A stretch of 64,000 nucleotides of DNA from Tenacibaculum maritimum NCIMB 2154 (GCF_900119795.1 NZ_LT634361.1:1302001-1366000), one strand, 5' to 3'. Shown: positions 10,401 through 17,331, counted from the stretch's first letter. Numbers and translations: made by a program. The notes: generated from the sequence alone by a model not told the origin.

Positions 10401-10853
10401 GTGTTTGTAGAGCTTTCAAGATTGGTGTCTCAGTACGGGAATAAATTAAAGCTAAGTAAACACCAGAAAAAGTTTTTTAAAACGATTCCAGTAGATGTGC
10501 GTATAGTTGTTGATTGGAATCATAATGATACAGATATTGATTTATGGGTTATTGATCCCAATGGAGAAAAAGCATATTATAAAAACCAGGAAACAGAGAT
10601 TGGTGGAAGAATGTCAGCTGATATGACAGAAGGCTATGGACCAGAAGAGTTTATGCTAAAGAAAGCGATTAAAGGGAAGTATAAAATTATGATTGATTAT
10701 TATGCTGATAATGTTCAGAAAATATCTGGACCGACTATTTTAAAGGTAAATATGTTTACAAACTACGGGAAAAGGAATGAAGAAAAACAGACAATTATAG
10801 TAAAGCTTGATAAGGAGGAAGATTATATTGAAGTTGGGAAGTTGTTTTTGTGA
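7431..10853 (+). CDS. Exported multi-domain protein: VIT, VWA, carboxypeptidase-regulatory, TonB plug, TPR and DUF2135 domains
   Basis: Taken from ATG 7431 the product has 1140 residues and a good signal peptide (MKKILLVNFLMLSLNVFSQ); an in-frame ATG at 7311 would add 40 residues in front of it. Domains in order: VIT (about 20-150, RVYPIFPKKNKRVVLTYEE), VWA with a MIDAS-like D261-V-S-L-S, CarboxypepD_reg-like (about 632-708), SusC-type plug starting DEVVVTG at 709 and ending GIVIFTTKKGK near 825, TPR repeats (about 877-1000), and a C-terminal DUF2135/YfaP-like domain (about 1020-1135, DWNHNDTDIDLWVIDPNGE). No beta-barrel follows the plug, so this is not a transporter. It probably acts in the periplasm or on the surface as an assembly or protein-interaction factor; the function is unknown. 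Confidence 0.82.
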   Translation: MKKILLVNFLMLSLNVFSQGTPKITLKDASELKLSNLKVRVNITGNYATTTYDMQFYNGLDRTLEGDLVFPLGEGQSVYRFAMDLNGSLREAVVVEKELARAAYETTVRQNIDPALLEKTSGNNYKARVYPIFPKKNKRVVLTYEEKLSTVNDKLVYELPLGIQEVVGSFSLDIFTHGISIPPVIKSEFSKDFYFIKKGNVISASLAKKNVAPQNSIKVEFKKTSNKENILSYRDYFYASIPLKRELRYKEKPKRISILWDVSLSMRNRSLNKEIELLNKYFIYLKDVEVEFISFNNTVNKREKFFVTNGEWDGLRKEIKTQIYDGGTNLEKLSALKLNPDEILLFSDGLTNLGVIEGFKKKTVYTINSLTSANHFLLNKTATDQGGRYINLGKLDSEEANELLKQEVLQFLGFKNNIDLNEVYPQNRANVTGDFVITGRYTGKRKPLIQLEFGYQGKVTKVLTFNLENSQNSNQTKRLWAKEKLKYLSKEKERNKKEIISLAKQYHLVTDYTSMLILDRIEDYVRYGIEPPKELRSRYKELLKEKEEIKTSAIEDIEERRGNLFDQYKEITNWYDLRHPIKKQRKKRTTQISRVRYSNINQENTITKTTDSSSMHGNHVDNHIAVAIDYSRKVVTGTVSDSSGVLPGVTVMIKGTDRGTETDFDGNFTINVEENEVLVFSFVGCSTKEVMINSDNTVNIELEEDSVLDEVVVTGLEVARESKLVNNNIIQSLLGKSSGVKISQDNQKTTKISIRGNSSLHQNDPMYIVDGVSVKKNFIEKIKPEDIDAVQVIKPFDAIKLYGEKARNGIVIFTTKKGKETNKKEIEKLNLLIEQRIELKAWNPKTPYLDILKKETSVLSAYKKYLEIRDYYSNSPMFYMDVADFFDQKGEKELAIRVLTNLIEIDLDNYELIKALAYKLEYFKEYNLAKNIYKKVLELRPEEPQSYRDLALAYELAGDYQNSFNLLYKIYNGELLLKDEDERFDGIESVVFVELSRLVSQYGNKLKLSKHQKKFFKTIPVDVRIVVDWNHNDTDIDLWVIDPNGEKAYYKNQETEIGGRMSADMTEGYGPEEFMLKKAIKGKYKIMIDYYADNVQKISGPTILKVNMFTNYGKRNEEKQTIIVKLDKEEDYIEVGKLFL

Positions 10854-10880
10854 AGGTAGTTTTTGTTTAAAAAAACAGCT

Positions 10881-11167
10881 AATTGACATTTAGCTTTAGC
10901 GTAATGGCAATTAGTTACAGGAATTTACATAGAAAACGGTTATATAAGAGCCATTTGCAATGGCGAGTAGTATAGTTATTAAAATAATAAAGCCATAGCA
11001 GTAATGTTGTGGTTTTATTATCTTGAAGTTGACTCTTTATTCGAACAAAAAATAGGCATTAGATATGTGGAAGCGATTAATTTCTTACATTTACATGGAT
11101 TGATGAAAAAGGACGTTTTTGTAAAAAAAAGTTGTAGATAGCGGAAATGATAGCTATGGATTTAAAG
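10881..11167 (+). repeat. 287-bp repeat, copy 1 of 4
   Basis: Begins AATTGACATTTAGC and ends TATGGATTTAAAG; the four copies are all exactly 287 bp with a handful of substitutions each. Inside are three fold-back elements: AATTGACATT/AATGGCAATT at the left end, GCCATT-TGC-AATGGC, and a terminator-like hairpin AATAAAGCCATAGC/GTTGTGGTTTTATT. Its right end reads in frame into RHS sequence (NDSYGFK). This copy starts 27 bp after the VIT/VWA gene and leads into the first RHS fragment. Confidence 0.9.
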
Positions 11168-11172
11168 AAGTA

Positions 11173-12204
11173 TTGAATGTGGGTAATGATTACACTTACG
11201 ATGTAAATGGTAATATGACCAAAGATTTAGATAAAGGGATTAACAATATTACTTGCAATCATTTAAATTTACCAACACGAGTTACTATTGGGGGTAAAAA
11301 CATTGATTATACATACGATGCTGGGGGTGTAAAATTAAGTAAAACCGTAAGCGGAGTTGCTACACAATATGCAGGGAATTATGTATATGAAAATGGTGTG
11401 TTGCAATTCTTTAACCACCCCGAGGGTTATGTGTCACCTAAGAATGCTAGTAATATATCACAAGGGTTCAAATATGTATATCAATACAAAGACCACTTAG
11501 GAAATGTTAGGTTAAGTTATACTGATAATAACAATGATGGAGTAATTACTCCAAGTACAGAAATCATAGAAGAATCTAATTATTATCCTTTTGGACTCAA
11601 ACATAAAGGGTATAATAACGTAGTTAACTCGCTAGGAAACAGCACCGCGCAGAAGTTTGGATATAACGGAAAAGAGTTAAATGAGGAACTAGGTTTAGAA
11701 TGGCATGACTTTGGAGCTAGAAATTATGATGCTGCTCTTGGTAGATGGATGAATTTAGACCCACTTGCTGAGCAAATGCGTAGGCACTCGCCGTATAATT
11801 ATGCGTTTAATAATCCTTTAAGATTTATTGACCCTGACGGAATGGCGCCTGAGGATATTATAATCTGGTATAGAGATGAAAACGATAAAGCACAAAAATT
11901 TGTTTTTAATGGGAATAATGGAGATAAAGCACCAGATAATAAATTTGTTCAGCAAGTATTGGGTGCAGCTTGTGATAATATTAATAATGGTGAGGGTAAA
12001 AAATTTCAAGCTTTAGCAGAAAATAGTGATGTGAAAGTTTCTGTTGCTGAAACAGAAGATAATTCTATGTTCAGCTCTGCACAGAATGCTATATTTTGGA
12101 ATCCCCGCAAATTGACATTTAGCTTTAGCGTAATGGCAATTAGTTACAGGAATTTACATAGAAAACGGTTATATAAGAGCCATTTGCAATGGCGAGTAGT
12201 ATAG
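11173..12204 (+). CDS. Orphan RHS C-terminal fragment, toxin region truncated by repeat copy 2
   Basis: An open frame of about 343 codons with no ATG start (TTG 11173; the frame continues upstream into the repeat), so it is probably a silent cassette. It has YD-repeat sequence (YTYDVNGNM, DYTYDAGGVKLSK), the conserved RHS end (YKDHLGNVRLSY, GARNYDAALGRWMNLDPLAE, YNYAFNNPLRFIDPDGM) and then about 85 residues of a variable C-terminal domain up to SAQNAIFWNP. At 12103-12110 the reading frame runs into the next 287-bp repeat, which adds about 30 unrelated residues before the stop. The C-terminal domain is therefore cut; a zincin-like peptidase toxin is possible from SAQNAIFWNP but no HExxH remains to show it. 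Confidence 0.7.
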   Translation: MNVGNDYTYDVNGNMTKDLDKGINNITCNHLNLPTRVTIGGKNIDYTYDAGGVKLSKTVSGVATQYAGNYVYENGVLQFFNHPEGYVSPKNASNISQGFKYVYQYKDHLGNVRLSYTDNNNDGVITPSTEIIEESNYYPFGLKHKGYNNVVNSLGNSTAQKFGYNGKELNEELGLEWHDFGARNYDAALGRWMNLDPLAEQMRRHSPYNYAFNNPLRFIDPDGMAPEDIIIWYRDENDKAQKFVFNGNNGDKAPDNKFVQQVLGAACDNINNGEGKKFQALAENSDVKVSVAETEDNSMFSSAQNAIFWNPRKLTFSFSVMAISYRNLHRKRLYKSHLQWRVV

Positions 12205-12396
12205 TTATTAAAATAATAAAGCCATAGCAGTAATGTTGTGGTTTTATTATCTTGAAGTTGACTCTTTATTCGAACAAAAAATAGGCATTAGATATATGGA
12301 AGTGATTAATTTCTTACATTTACATGGATTGATGAAAAAGGACGTTTTTGTAAAAAAAAGCTGTAGATAGCGGAAATGATAGCTATGGATTTAAAG
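12110..12396 (+). repeat. 287-bp repeat, copy 2 of 4
   Basis: Same length and ends as copy 1, preceded by CCCCGCA as in copy 3. It differs from copy 1 at few positions (for example ATATATGGAAGTG for ATATGTGGAAGCG). It leads not into RHS core of the first type but into the remnant and lipoprotein module at 12397. Confidence 0.9.
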
Positions 12397-12578
12397 ATGG
12401 AAATCGTAGTTTATCGTTTATAGATTCTGATTATTTTTATGATGCTTTGGGCGATATGGCTCCAGCCCCGTATGCGAAACAATATTGTGTCGCTGCCGCT
12501 GGACGCATTTTAAAACGTAAGATTCATATATTTGGATTAATAATCAGTTCGAAAAAGGGGAAGCCTACAATTAAATAA
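12397..12578 (+). pseudogene. RHS remnant in front of the truncated lipoprotein gene
   Basis: Continuing in the RHS frame out of the repeat, the sequence reads GNDSYGFKDGN, then DYFYDALGDM (compare DYTYDANGNM of RHS repeats), then an unrelated Ala/Lys-rich tail ending KKGKPTIK and TAA 12576-12578. It looks like the scar left when most of an RHS gene was deleted, keeping its first few codons and the end of its variable domain. The lipoprotein ATG follows 11 bp later. Confidence 0.5.
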
Positions 12579-12589
12579 ATTCAAGAATT

Positions 12590-12844
12590 ATGAAGAGATT
12601 AATTTATTTTTTTTCAGTAATTATATTACTTTCCTGTGAAAAGAAGGAAAGAAAAAAAGATAATGTTTTAAATACTGACAAAACAGATAGTATAAATTAT
12701 GAAATAAAGCAAAAGCAAGAATATAGGAACAATGCTTCTTTTTGGGATACTACAATAAATACTCAGGATATTAAAAATCAGATAGATGGAGTGACTACTG
12801 GTTTTCTTTCAAAAAAGGATGTTCAACTTTTCCCCGCAAATTGA
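12590..12844 (+). pseudogene. Truncated copy of the cassette lipoprotein
   Basis: Identical in protein sequence to the first 82 residues of the full lipoprotein at 15367, with signal peptide and lipobox (LLSC). It breaks at VQLFP, where CTTTTCCCC joins the left end of repeat copy 3, and stops after two foreign codons. The join falls exactly at the repeat boundary, which points to recombination or insertion there. Confidence 0.8.
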
Positions 12845-13125
12845 CATTTAGCTATAGCGTAATGGCAATTAGTTACAGGAATTTACATAGAAAACGGTTA
12901 TATAAAAGCCATTTGCAATGGCGAGTAGTATAGTTATTAAAATAATAAAGCCATAGCAGTACTGTTGTGGTTTTATTATCTTGAAGTTGACTCTTTATTC
13001 GAACAAAAAATAGGCATTAGATATGTGGAAGCGATTAATTTCTTACATTTACATGGATTGATGAAAAAGGACGTTTTTGTAAAAAAAAGCTGTAGATAGC
13101 GGAAATGATAGCTATGGATTTAAAG
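12839..13125 (+). repeat. 287-bp repeat, copy 3 of 4
   Basis: Preceded by CCCCGCA. Carries TAGCTATAGCG and TATAAAAGCC where the other copies have TAGCTTTAGCG and TATAAGAGCC; shares GCAGTACTG with copy 4. It leads into the second RHS fragment. Confidence 0.9.
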
Positions 13126-13130
13126 AAGTA

Positions 13131-14291
13131 TTGAATGTGGGTAATGATTACACTTACGATGTAAATGGTAATATGATCAAAGATTTAAATAAAGGAATTA
13201 CTGATATAATTTACAATCATTTAAATTTACCAACACGAGTTACTATTGGAGGTAAAAACATTGATTATACATACGATGCTGGGGGTGTAAAATTAAGTAA
13301 AACCGTAAGCGGAGTTGCTACGCAATATGCAGGGAATTATGTATATGAAAATGGTGTGTTGCAATTCTTTAACCACCCCGAGGGGTATGTGTCGCCTAAA
13401 AATGCTAGTGATATATCACAAGGGTTCAAATATGTATATCAATACAAAGACCACTTAGGAAATGTTAGGTTAAGTTATACTGATAATAACAATGATGGAG
13501 TTATTACTCCAAGTACAGAAATCATAGAAGAATCTAACTATTATCCTTTTGGACTCAAACACAAAGGGTATAATAACGTAGTTAACTCGCTAGGAAACGG
13601 TACTGGACAGAAGTACATGTTCAATCAAGGAACAAGTGGTAAAAACTTTAAAGGTGAGGAAGGTAAATCTTTTAGAGTAGAAAGACAGGAAGAATTAGGT
13701 CTTAATGTTGATATGACTAAATTTAGAATGTATGATTATGCGTTGGGTAGATTTACAAGTATCGACCCATTAGCTGATGCAAATCCTCAAGAAAGTTGGA
13801 CTCCTTATCAATACGCTTACAATAGTCCTATTCAATACAATGATCCTTATGGTGATTGTCCATGGTGTGTTTGGGGTGCTGTTATAGGAGGTGGTCTAGA
13901 ATATGCATCACAAGTAGTTTCAAATTATTCTGGAGGTCAAAGTTTAACAGAATCGTTGACGAATGTTGATGGAGGTAAGATAACTGTTGCAACAATAGCG
14001 GGTGCTGCAACAGGAGGTATTGGGTCAATAGCGACTATTGGTAAAACAGCAAAAGTTGTTAAGGTCATAGCTGTTACTTCTACTACAGTTATTGGAAGTA
14101 TGATGAAGCAAAATATGGGTAAGGATTCAACAGGTAAGTTGGATGTCAGTAGTTTAGGTGTTGATGCGGCTATGTCTGTTGTAAAGTTGCCAAAAGTAAA
14201 ATTACCAAGAGTAAAAGTAAAGGGTGCTAAAGTAAAAGTAAATAAAGCAGAAGCCGTAAGAAAGGGAACGCCAGGAAGGCAAAAGCAATAA
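13131..14291 (+). CDS. Orphan RHS C-terminal fragment with a second, different toxin region
   Basis: About 386 codons from a TTG; no ATG start. The first roughly 155 residues nearly repeat the first RHS fragment, then diverge after NSLGN: this copy has FRMYDYALGRFTSIDPLAD and YQYAYNSPIQYNDPYGD as its conserved end. The variable C-terminal part starts CPWCVWGAVIGGG, with a Gly/Ala-rich hydrophobic stretch (TIAGAATGGIGSIATIG), as in pre-toxin linker regions, and ends in a Lys/Val-rich tail. The frame stops at 14289-14291, but coding-like sequence goes on in another frame up to the next gene, so the C-terminal domain is probably frameshifted or truncated. No nuclease or peptidase motif is recognised. 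Confidence 0.7.
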   Translation: MNVGNDYTYDVNGNMIKDLNKGITDIIYNHLNLPTRVTIGGKNIDYTYDAGGVKLSKTVSGVATQYAGNYVYENGVLQFFNHPEGYVSPKNASDISQGFKYVYQYKDHLGNVRLSYTDNNNDGVITPSTEIIEESNYYPFGLKHKGYNNVVNSLGNGTGQKYMFNQGTSGKNFKGEEGKSFRVERQEELGLNVDMTKFRMYDYALGRFTSIDPLADANPQESWTPYQYAYNSPIQYNDPYGDCPWCVWGAVIGGGLEYASQVVSNYSGGQSLTESLTNVDGGKITVATIAGAATGGIGSIATIGKTAKVVKVIAVTSTTVIGSMMKQNMGKDSTGKLDVSSLGVDAAMSVVKLPKVKLPRVKVKGAKVKVNKAEAVRKGTPGRQKQ

Positions 14292-14317
14292 AAAAAGCAA
14301 AAAGGACTTTAAGAAAA

Positions 14318-14419
14318 ATGGAAAATAAAAACACTAACACAGCTGTTAAAGAAAAAGTTATAAATAGTGTTATAAAGAAAGTTGTAAAAACAAAAATTAA
14401 GCAAAAATTAAAGCAATAA
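14318..14419 (+). CDS. Short Lys-rich frame, possibly the displaced toxin C-terminus
   Basis: From ATG 14318 a 33-codon frame reads MENKNTNTAVKEKVINSV and on to QKLKQ, then TAA 14417-14419, which overlaps the ATG of the next gene as TAATG. The frame is open further upstream (RKAKAIKKAKRTLRK). The coupling to the next gene suggests it is the original end of the RHS toxin reading frame, now shifted against it. Low-complexity AT-rich sequence makes this uncertain. Confidence 0.35.
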   Translation: MENKNTNTAVKEKVINSVIKKVVKTKIKQKLKQ

Positions 14420-14838
14420 TGAAGAAAAAAATACCAGGAGATAAATTACTTTTATTATTTAGTTTAGTTTTTTTAGTTATTTCATTTATTGTTTTATATG
14501 GGGTCTATGAAAAAATGAAGATTACTAATAGAGGAGAAACTATTATGGTTAAGATTAAAGAGGCTCCAGAAAATTGTTCAAGTATAAGTTCCAATAACGA
14601 TGGTTATTGTAAATTAGAATACGAAGATAAAACTTATGTAATAAGAGCAGGTAAAAAGTTTTGCCCTTTAGTTTCTGGTAAAAAGAAAGTAGAGATGTTA
14701 ACAAATGAAAATAAGAGTAGAGTTATATTTTTAGGAGAGTATAATTCAAGTCAATATGGAAGTGGTCTTTTTATATTTTTAGTTGCACTATTTGCAATTT
14801 ATAGCTCTATTAAGTCTATCCGTTCAAATAATGATTAA
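14419..14838 (+). CDS. Small membrane protein, candidate immunity protein of the RHS cassette
   Basis: A 139-residue protein with a membrane helix at each end (about 10-28 and 114-132) and a soluble part of about 85 residues between them that contains a few cysteines (ENCSSIS, DGYCKLEY, KKFCPLV). It starts in the TAATG overlap behind the RHS fragment and ends 48 bp before repeat copy 4, so it travels inside the same cassette. Immunity function is inferred only from this position. It could also be a DUF3592-like envelope protein. Confidence 0.65.
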   Translation: MKKKIPGDKLLLLFSLVFLVISFIVLYGVYEKMKITNRGETIMVKIKEAPENCSSISSNNDGYCKLEYEDKTYVIRAGKKFCPLVSGKKKVEMLTNENKSRVIFLGEYNSSQYGSGLFIFLVALFAIYSSIKSIRSNND

Positions 14839-14886
14839 GATTATTATTTTTATCCTTTTATTTAGATTAAATCTATATCCCCTGCA

Positions 14887-15173
14887 AATTGACATTTAGC
14901 TTTAGCGTAATGGCAATTAGTTACAGGAATTTACATAGAAAACGGTTATATAAGAGCCATTTGCAATGGCGAGTAGTATAGTTATTAAAATAATAAAGCC
15001 ATAGCAGTACTGTTGTGGTTTTATTATCTTGAAGTTGACTCTTTATTCGAACAAAAAATAGGCATTAGATATGTGGAAGCGATTAATTTCTTACATTTAC
15101 ATGGATTGATGAAAAAGGACGTTTTTGTAAAAAAAAGTTGTAGATAGCGGAAATGATAGCTATGGATTTAAAG
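14887..15173 (+). repeat. 287-bp repeat, copy 4 of 4
   Basis: Preceded by CCCCTGCA. Like copy 2 it leads into the RHS remnant and lipoprotein module, here in its full-length form. Confidence 0.9.
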
Positions 15174-15259
15174 ATGGAAATCGTAGTTTATCGTTTATAG
15201 ATTCTGATTATTTTTATGATGCTTTGGGCGATATGGCTCCAATCCCGTATGCGAAATAA
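15174..15259 (+). pseudogene. RHS remnant in front of the full lipoprotein gene
   Basis: Near-identical to 12397-12482 but stopped earlier: GCGAAATAA at 15251-15259 replaces GCGAAACAA of the other copy. The further decay supports the view that this stretch is not under selection. Confidence 0.5.
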
Positions 15260-15366
15260 CATTGTGTCGCTGCCGCTGGGCGCATTTTAAAACGTAAGAT
15301 TCATATATTTGGATTAATAATCAGTTCGAAAAAGGGGAAGCTTACAATTAAATAAATTCAAGAATT

Positions 15367-15996
15367 ATGAAGAGATTAATTTATTTTTTTTCAGTAATTA
15401 TATTACTTTCCTGTGAAAAGAAGGAAAGAAAAAAAGATAATGTTTTAAATACTGACAAAACAGATAGTATAAATTATGAAATAAAGCAAAAGCAAGAATA
15501 TAGGAACAATGCTTCTTTTTGGGATACTACAATAAATACTCAGGATATTAAAAATCAGATAGATGGAGTGACTACTGGTTTTCTTTCAAAAAAGGATGTT
15601 CAACTTTTCCCTAGAAGAAAAGAAGATAAATATTATGGATTTTATACTCTTTTGAAAAATGACAATAAAGGAATCCCTTCAATAAGGGTTGGGAAAATGA
15701 TAATTTATGATTCAATAAATCCTTATAAATATGAAAAGAATACTGATGAATTTGTAGAAATTACTTTAAGAAAAGAAGGAGTAAGTTTACTTAAAGGTAA
15801 ACTACAAATTGGTATGTCAATAGAAGAAGTTCAAAAAACGTTTGGGGAATATAATAAAGAATTTAATGACAGAAATATCGTAGTTTATAAAAAAGAGAAT
15901 AAGGTAGCTGTTTTAAATTTTGAAAATAACATTTTAATTAAAATTAAAATAGGAGTTTATAAAAAAAATATAGACTTAAAAGAAGTTATTAATTAA
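15367..15996 (+). CDS. Cassette lipoprotein, unknown function (candidate immunity protein)
   Basis: A 209-residue predicted lipoprotein: MKRLIYFFSVIILLSC gives a signal peptide with a lipobox and Cys16. The mature part is charged and ends with a roughly 60-residue domain (KLQIGMSIEEVQKTFGEYNKE) that resembles the SmpA/BamE-like repeat seen in other small lipoproteins, where a GMSxxEVxxxxG pattern is common. It stands directly behind RHS remnants and a 287-bp repeat, and a truncated copy exists at 12590. An immunity role against a lost RHS toxin is an inference from position. Confidence 0.75.
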   Translation: MKRLIYFFSVIILLSCEKKERKKDNVLNTDKTDSINYEIKQKQEYRNNASFWDTTINTQDIKNQIDGVTTGFLSKKDVQLFPRRKEDKYYGFYTLLKNDNKGIPSIRVGKMIIYDSINPYKYEKNTDEFVEITLRKEGVSLLKGKLQIGMSIEEVQKTFGEYNKEFNDRNIVVYKKENKVAVLNFENNILIKIKIGVYKKNIDLKEVIN

Positions 15997-16061
15997 TTGT
16001 TCGATACTTACAACAAGTTAGTGTGTGTTATTGATTATAAATAAGTAAATCGTATAAATTT

Positions 16062-16097
16062 ATAAAGCCATGGCAGAAATGTCGTGGCTTTTTATTT
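16062..16097 (+). terminator. Terminator-like hairpin at the end of the RHS array
   Basis: AAAGCCATGGCA and TGTCGTGGCTTT pair (with two G-T pairs) around a short loop, followed by TTTATTTA. It resembles the internal hairpin of the 287-bp repeats (AAAGCCATAGCAG...TTGTGGTTTT), so it may be the ancestral or a diverged copy of that segment. Confidence 0.65.
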
Positions 16098-16370
16098 ATA
16101 AGCTTGTTGCGTTTTGTAATCTCTAATTACAGAATCTATAATAGAAAATAAATGAGTTTTAAAATCACTAGACATCTCTTCAATAGCTTGTAAACCTCAC
16201 GCTAATAAAGAAAAAACTTTTTATAGTTTACATTTAAAAAAAATCTGAACGATAATTCATAAAGAAGCTTATGACAAACAATATAGAAATAGACAAGTAC
16301 TTAATAGAAAGTTTATTACTTTTGGAGCGGTATAAATCACCACCAAAATTACCCTATTTTATACAAAAAA
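16098..16370. other. Right edge of the accessory block
   Basis: No convincing gene. A 41-codon frame from ATG 16271 runs into the start of the CPBP gene but resembles nothing I know. No direct repeat matching the left edge (near 6524) was recognised by eye. Confidence 0.4.
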
Positions 16371-17330
16371 ATGAATTATATACAGCAAGCATATAAAGGA
16401 AATAACCAATGGTATCACTATGCCATTACGATACTTATAGTACTATTAGGATGGCAAGTAATAGGAATCATTCCGTTGTTAGTAACCGCAGTAATGCATT
16501 CTTCTGATATCGGTGAATTCTATAAAGGGATGGCCTCTGGATTTACAAACTTAGGAATTAATAATAATCTTCTTTTATGCTTAATGATTCTTATGTTTGG
16601 TTGTGGTTTATTAGCTCTTGTGCTTGCCTTAAAATACATTCATAAAAGACCTCTGAAAACCCTAATAACAAGTAGAGATAAAATAGATTGGAAGCGTTTC
16701 TGGTTTGCCTTTTTTATTTGGGGAATGGTAGCTTGTATTTTAACAGGAACAAGTATTTTGATGTTTCCAGAAGAGTATATATGGAATTTCAAACCAGTGC
16801 CTTTTTTTACATTAGTAGCCATTTCATTTATTTGCTTGCCAATACAAACGAGCTTCGAAGAATTATTTATTAGGGGATATCTCTTGCAAGGAATAGGAAC
16901 TTGGGTGCAAAATAGATGGTTTCCATTAATTTTTACGGCTGTTTTTTTCGGACTTTTGCATTTTGCAAATCCAGAAGTGGAAAAGTTAGGAAATATTGCT
17001 ATGGTTTTTTATATAGGAACAGGTCTCTTTTATGGAATTACTATGCTAATGGATGAAGGAGCAGAGTTGGCACTAGGTTTACATGCTATTAATAATATAA
17101 TGGCGGCTTTTTTAGTAACCACAAATTGGACGGTATTTCAAACAGACGCATTGTATATAGAAACATCAGAACCTTCTGCAGGAATGGAAACACTTTTGCC
17201 TGTAGGAGTCTTATACCCATTATTACTACTTATCTTTTCAAAGAAATACCAATGGAAAAATTGGAAAGAAAAATTATTAGGAAAGGTAGAGAAACCTGTG
17301 CAATTAAAGGAGAATTATAGAGTTTTATAA
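16371..17330 (+). CDS. CPBP-family intramembrane glutamic endopeptidase
   Basis: A 319-residue membrane protein of about eight helices with the CPBP (Abi/CAAX-like) signatures: E163-E164-x3-R168 in FEELFIRGYL, H197 in FFGLLHFANP and H238 with N241 in LGLHAINN. The family cleaves or processes membrane peptides; in Bacteroidota it often sits in the menaquinone cluster next to menE, as here, without a proven role. It ends 1 bp before the menE start, so the two are coupled. Confidence 0.88.
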   Translation: MNYIQQAYKGNNQWYHYAITILIVLLGWQVIGIIPLLVTAVMHSSDIGEFYKGMASGFTNLGINNNLLLCLMILMFGCGLLALVLALKYIHKRPLKTLITSRDKIDWKRFWFAFFIWGMVACILTGTSILMFPEEYIWNFKPVPFFTLVAISFICLPIQTSFEELFIRGYLLQGIGTWVQNRWFPLIFTAVFFGLLHFANPEVEKLGNIAMVFYIGTGLFYGITMLMDEGAELALGLHAINNIMAAFLVTTNWTVFQTDALYIETSEPSAGMETLLPVGVLYPLLLLIFSKKYQWKNWKEKLLGKVEKPVQLKENYRVL

Positions 17331-17331
17331 G

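Noticed and set aside
10881..15173. The 287-bp repeats as an insertion sequence or MITE
   Set aside because: No terminal inverted repeats at both ends, no target duplications seen, and the right end continues in frame into RHS coding sequence.
16271..16396. 41-codon frame before the CPBP gene
   Set aside because: Too short, no similarity recognised, and it overlaps the CPBP start in another frame.
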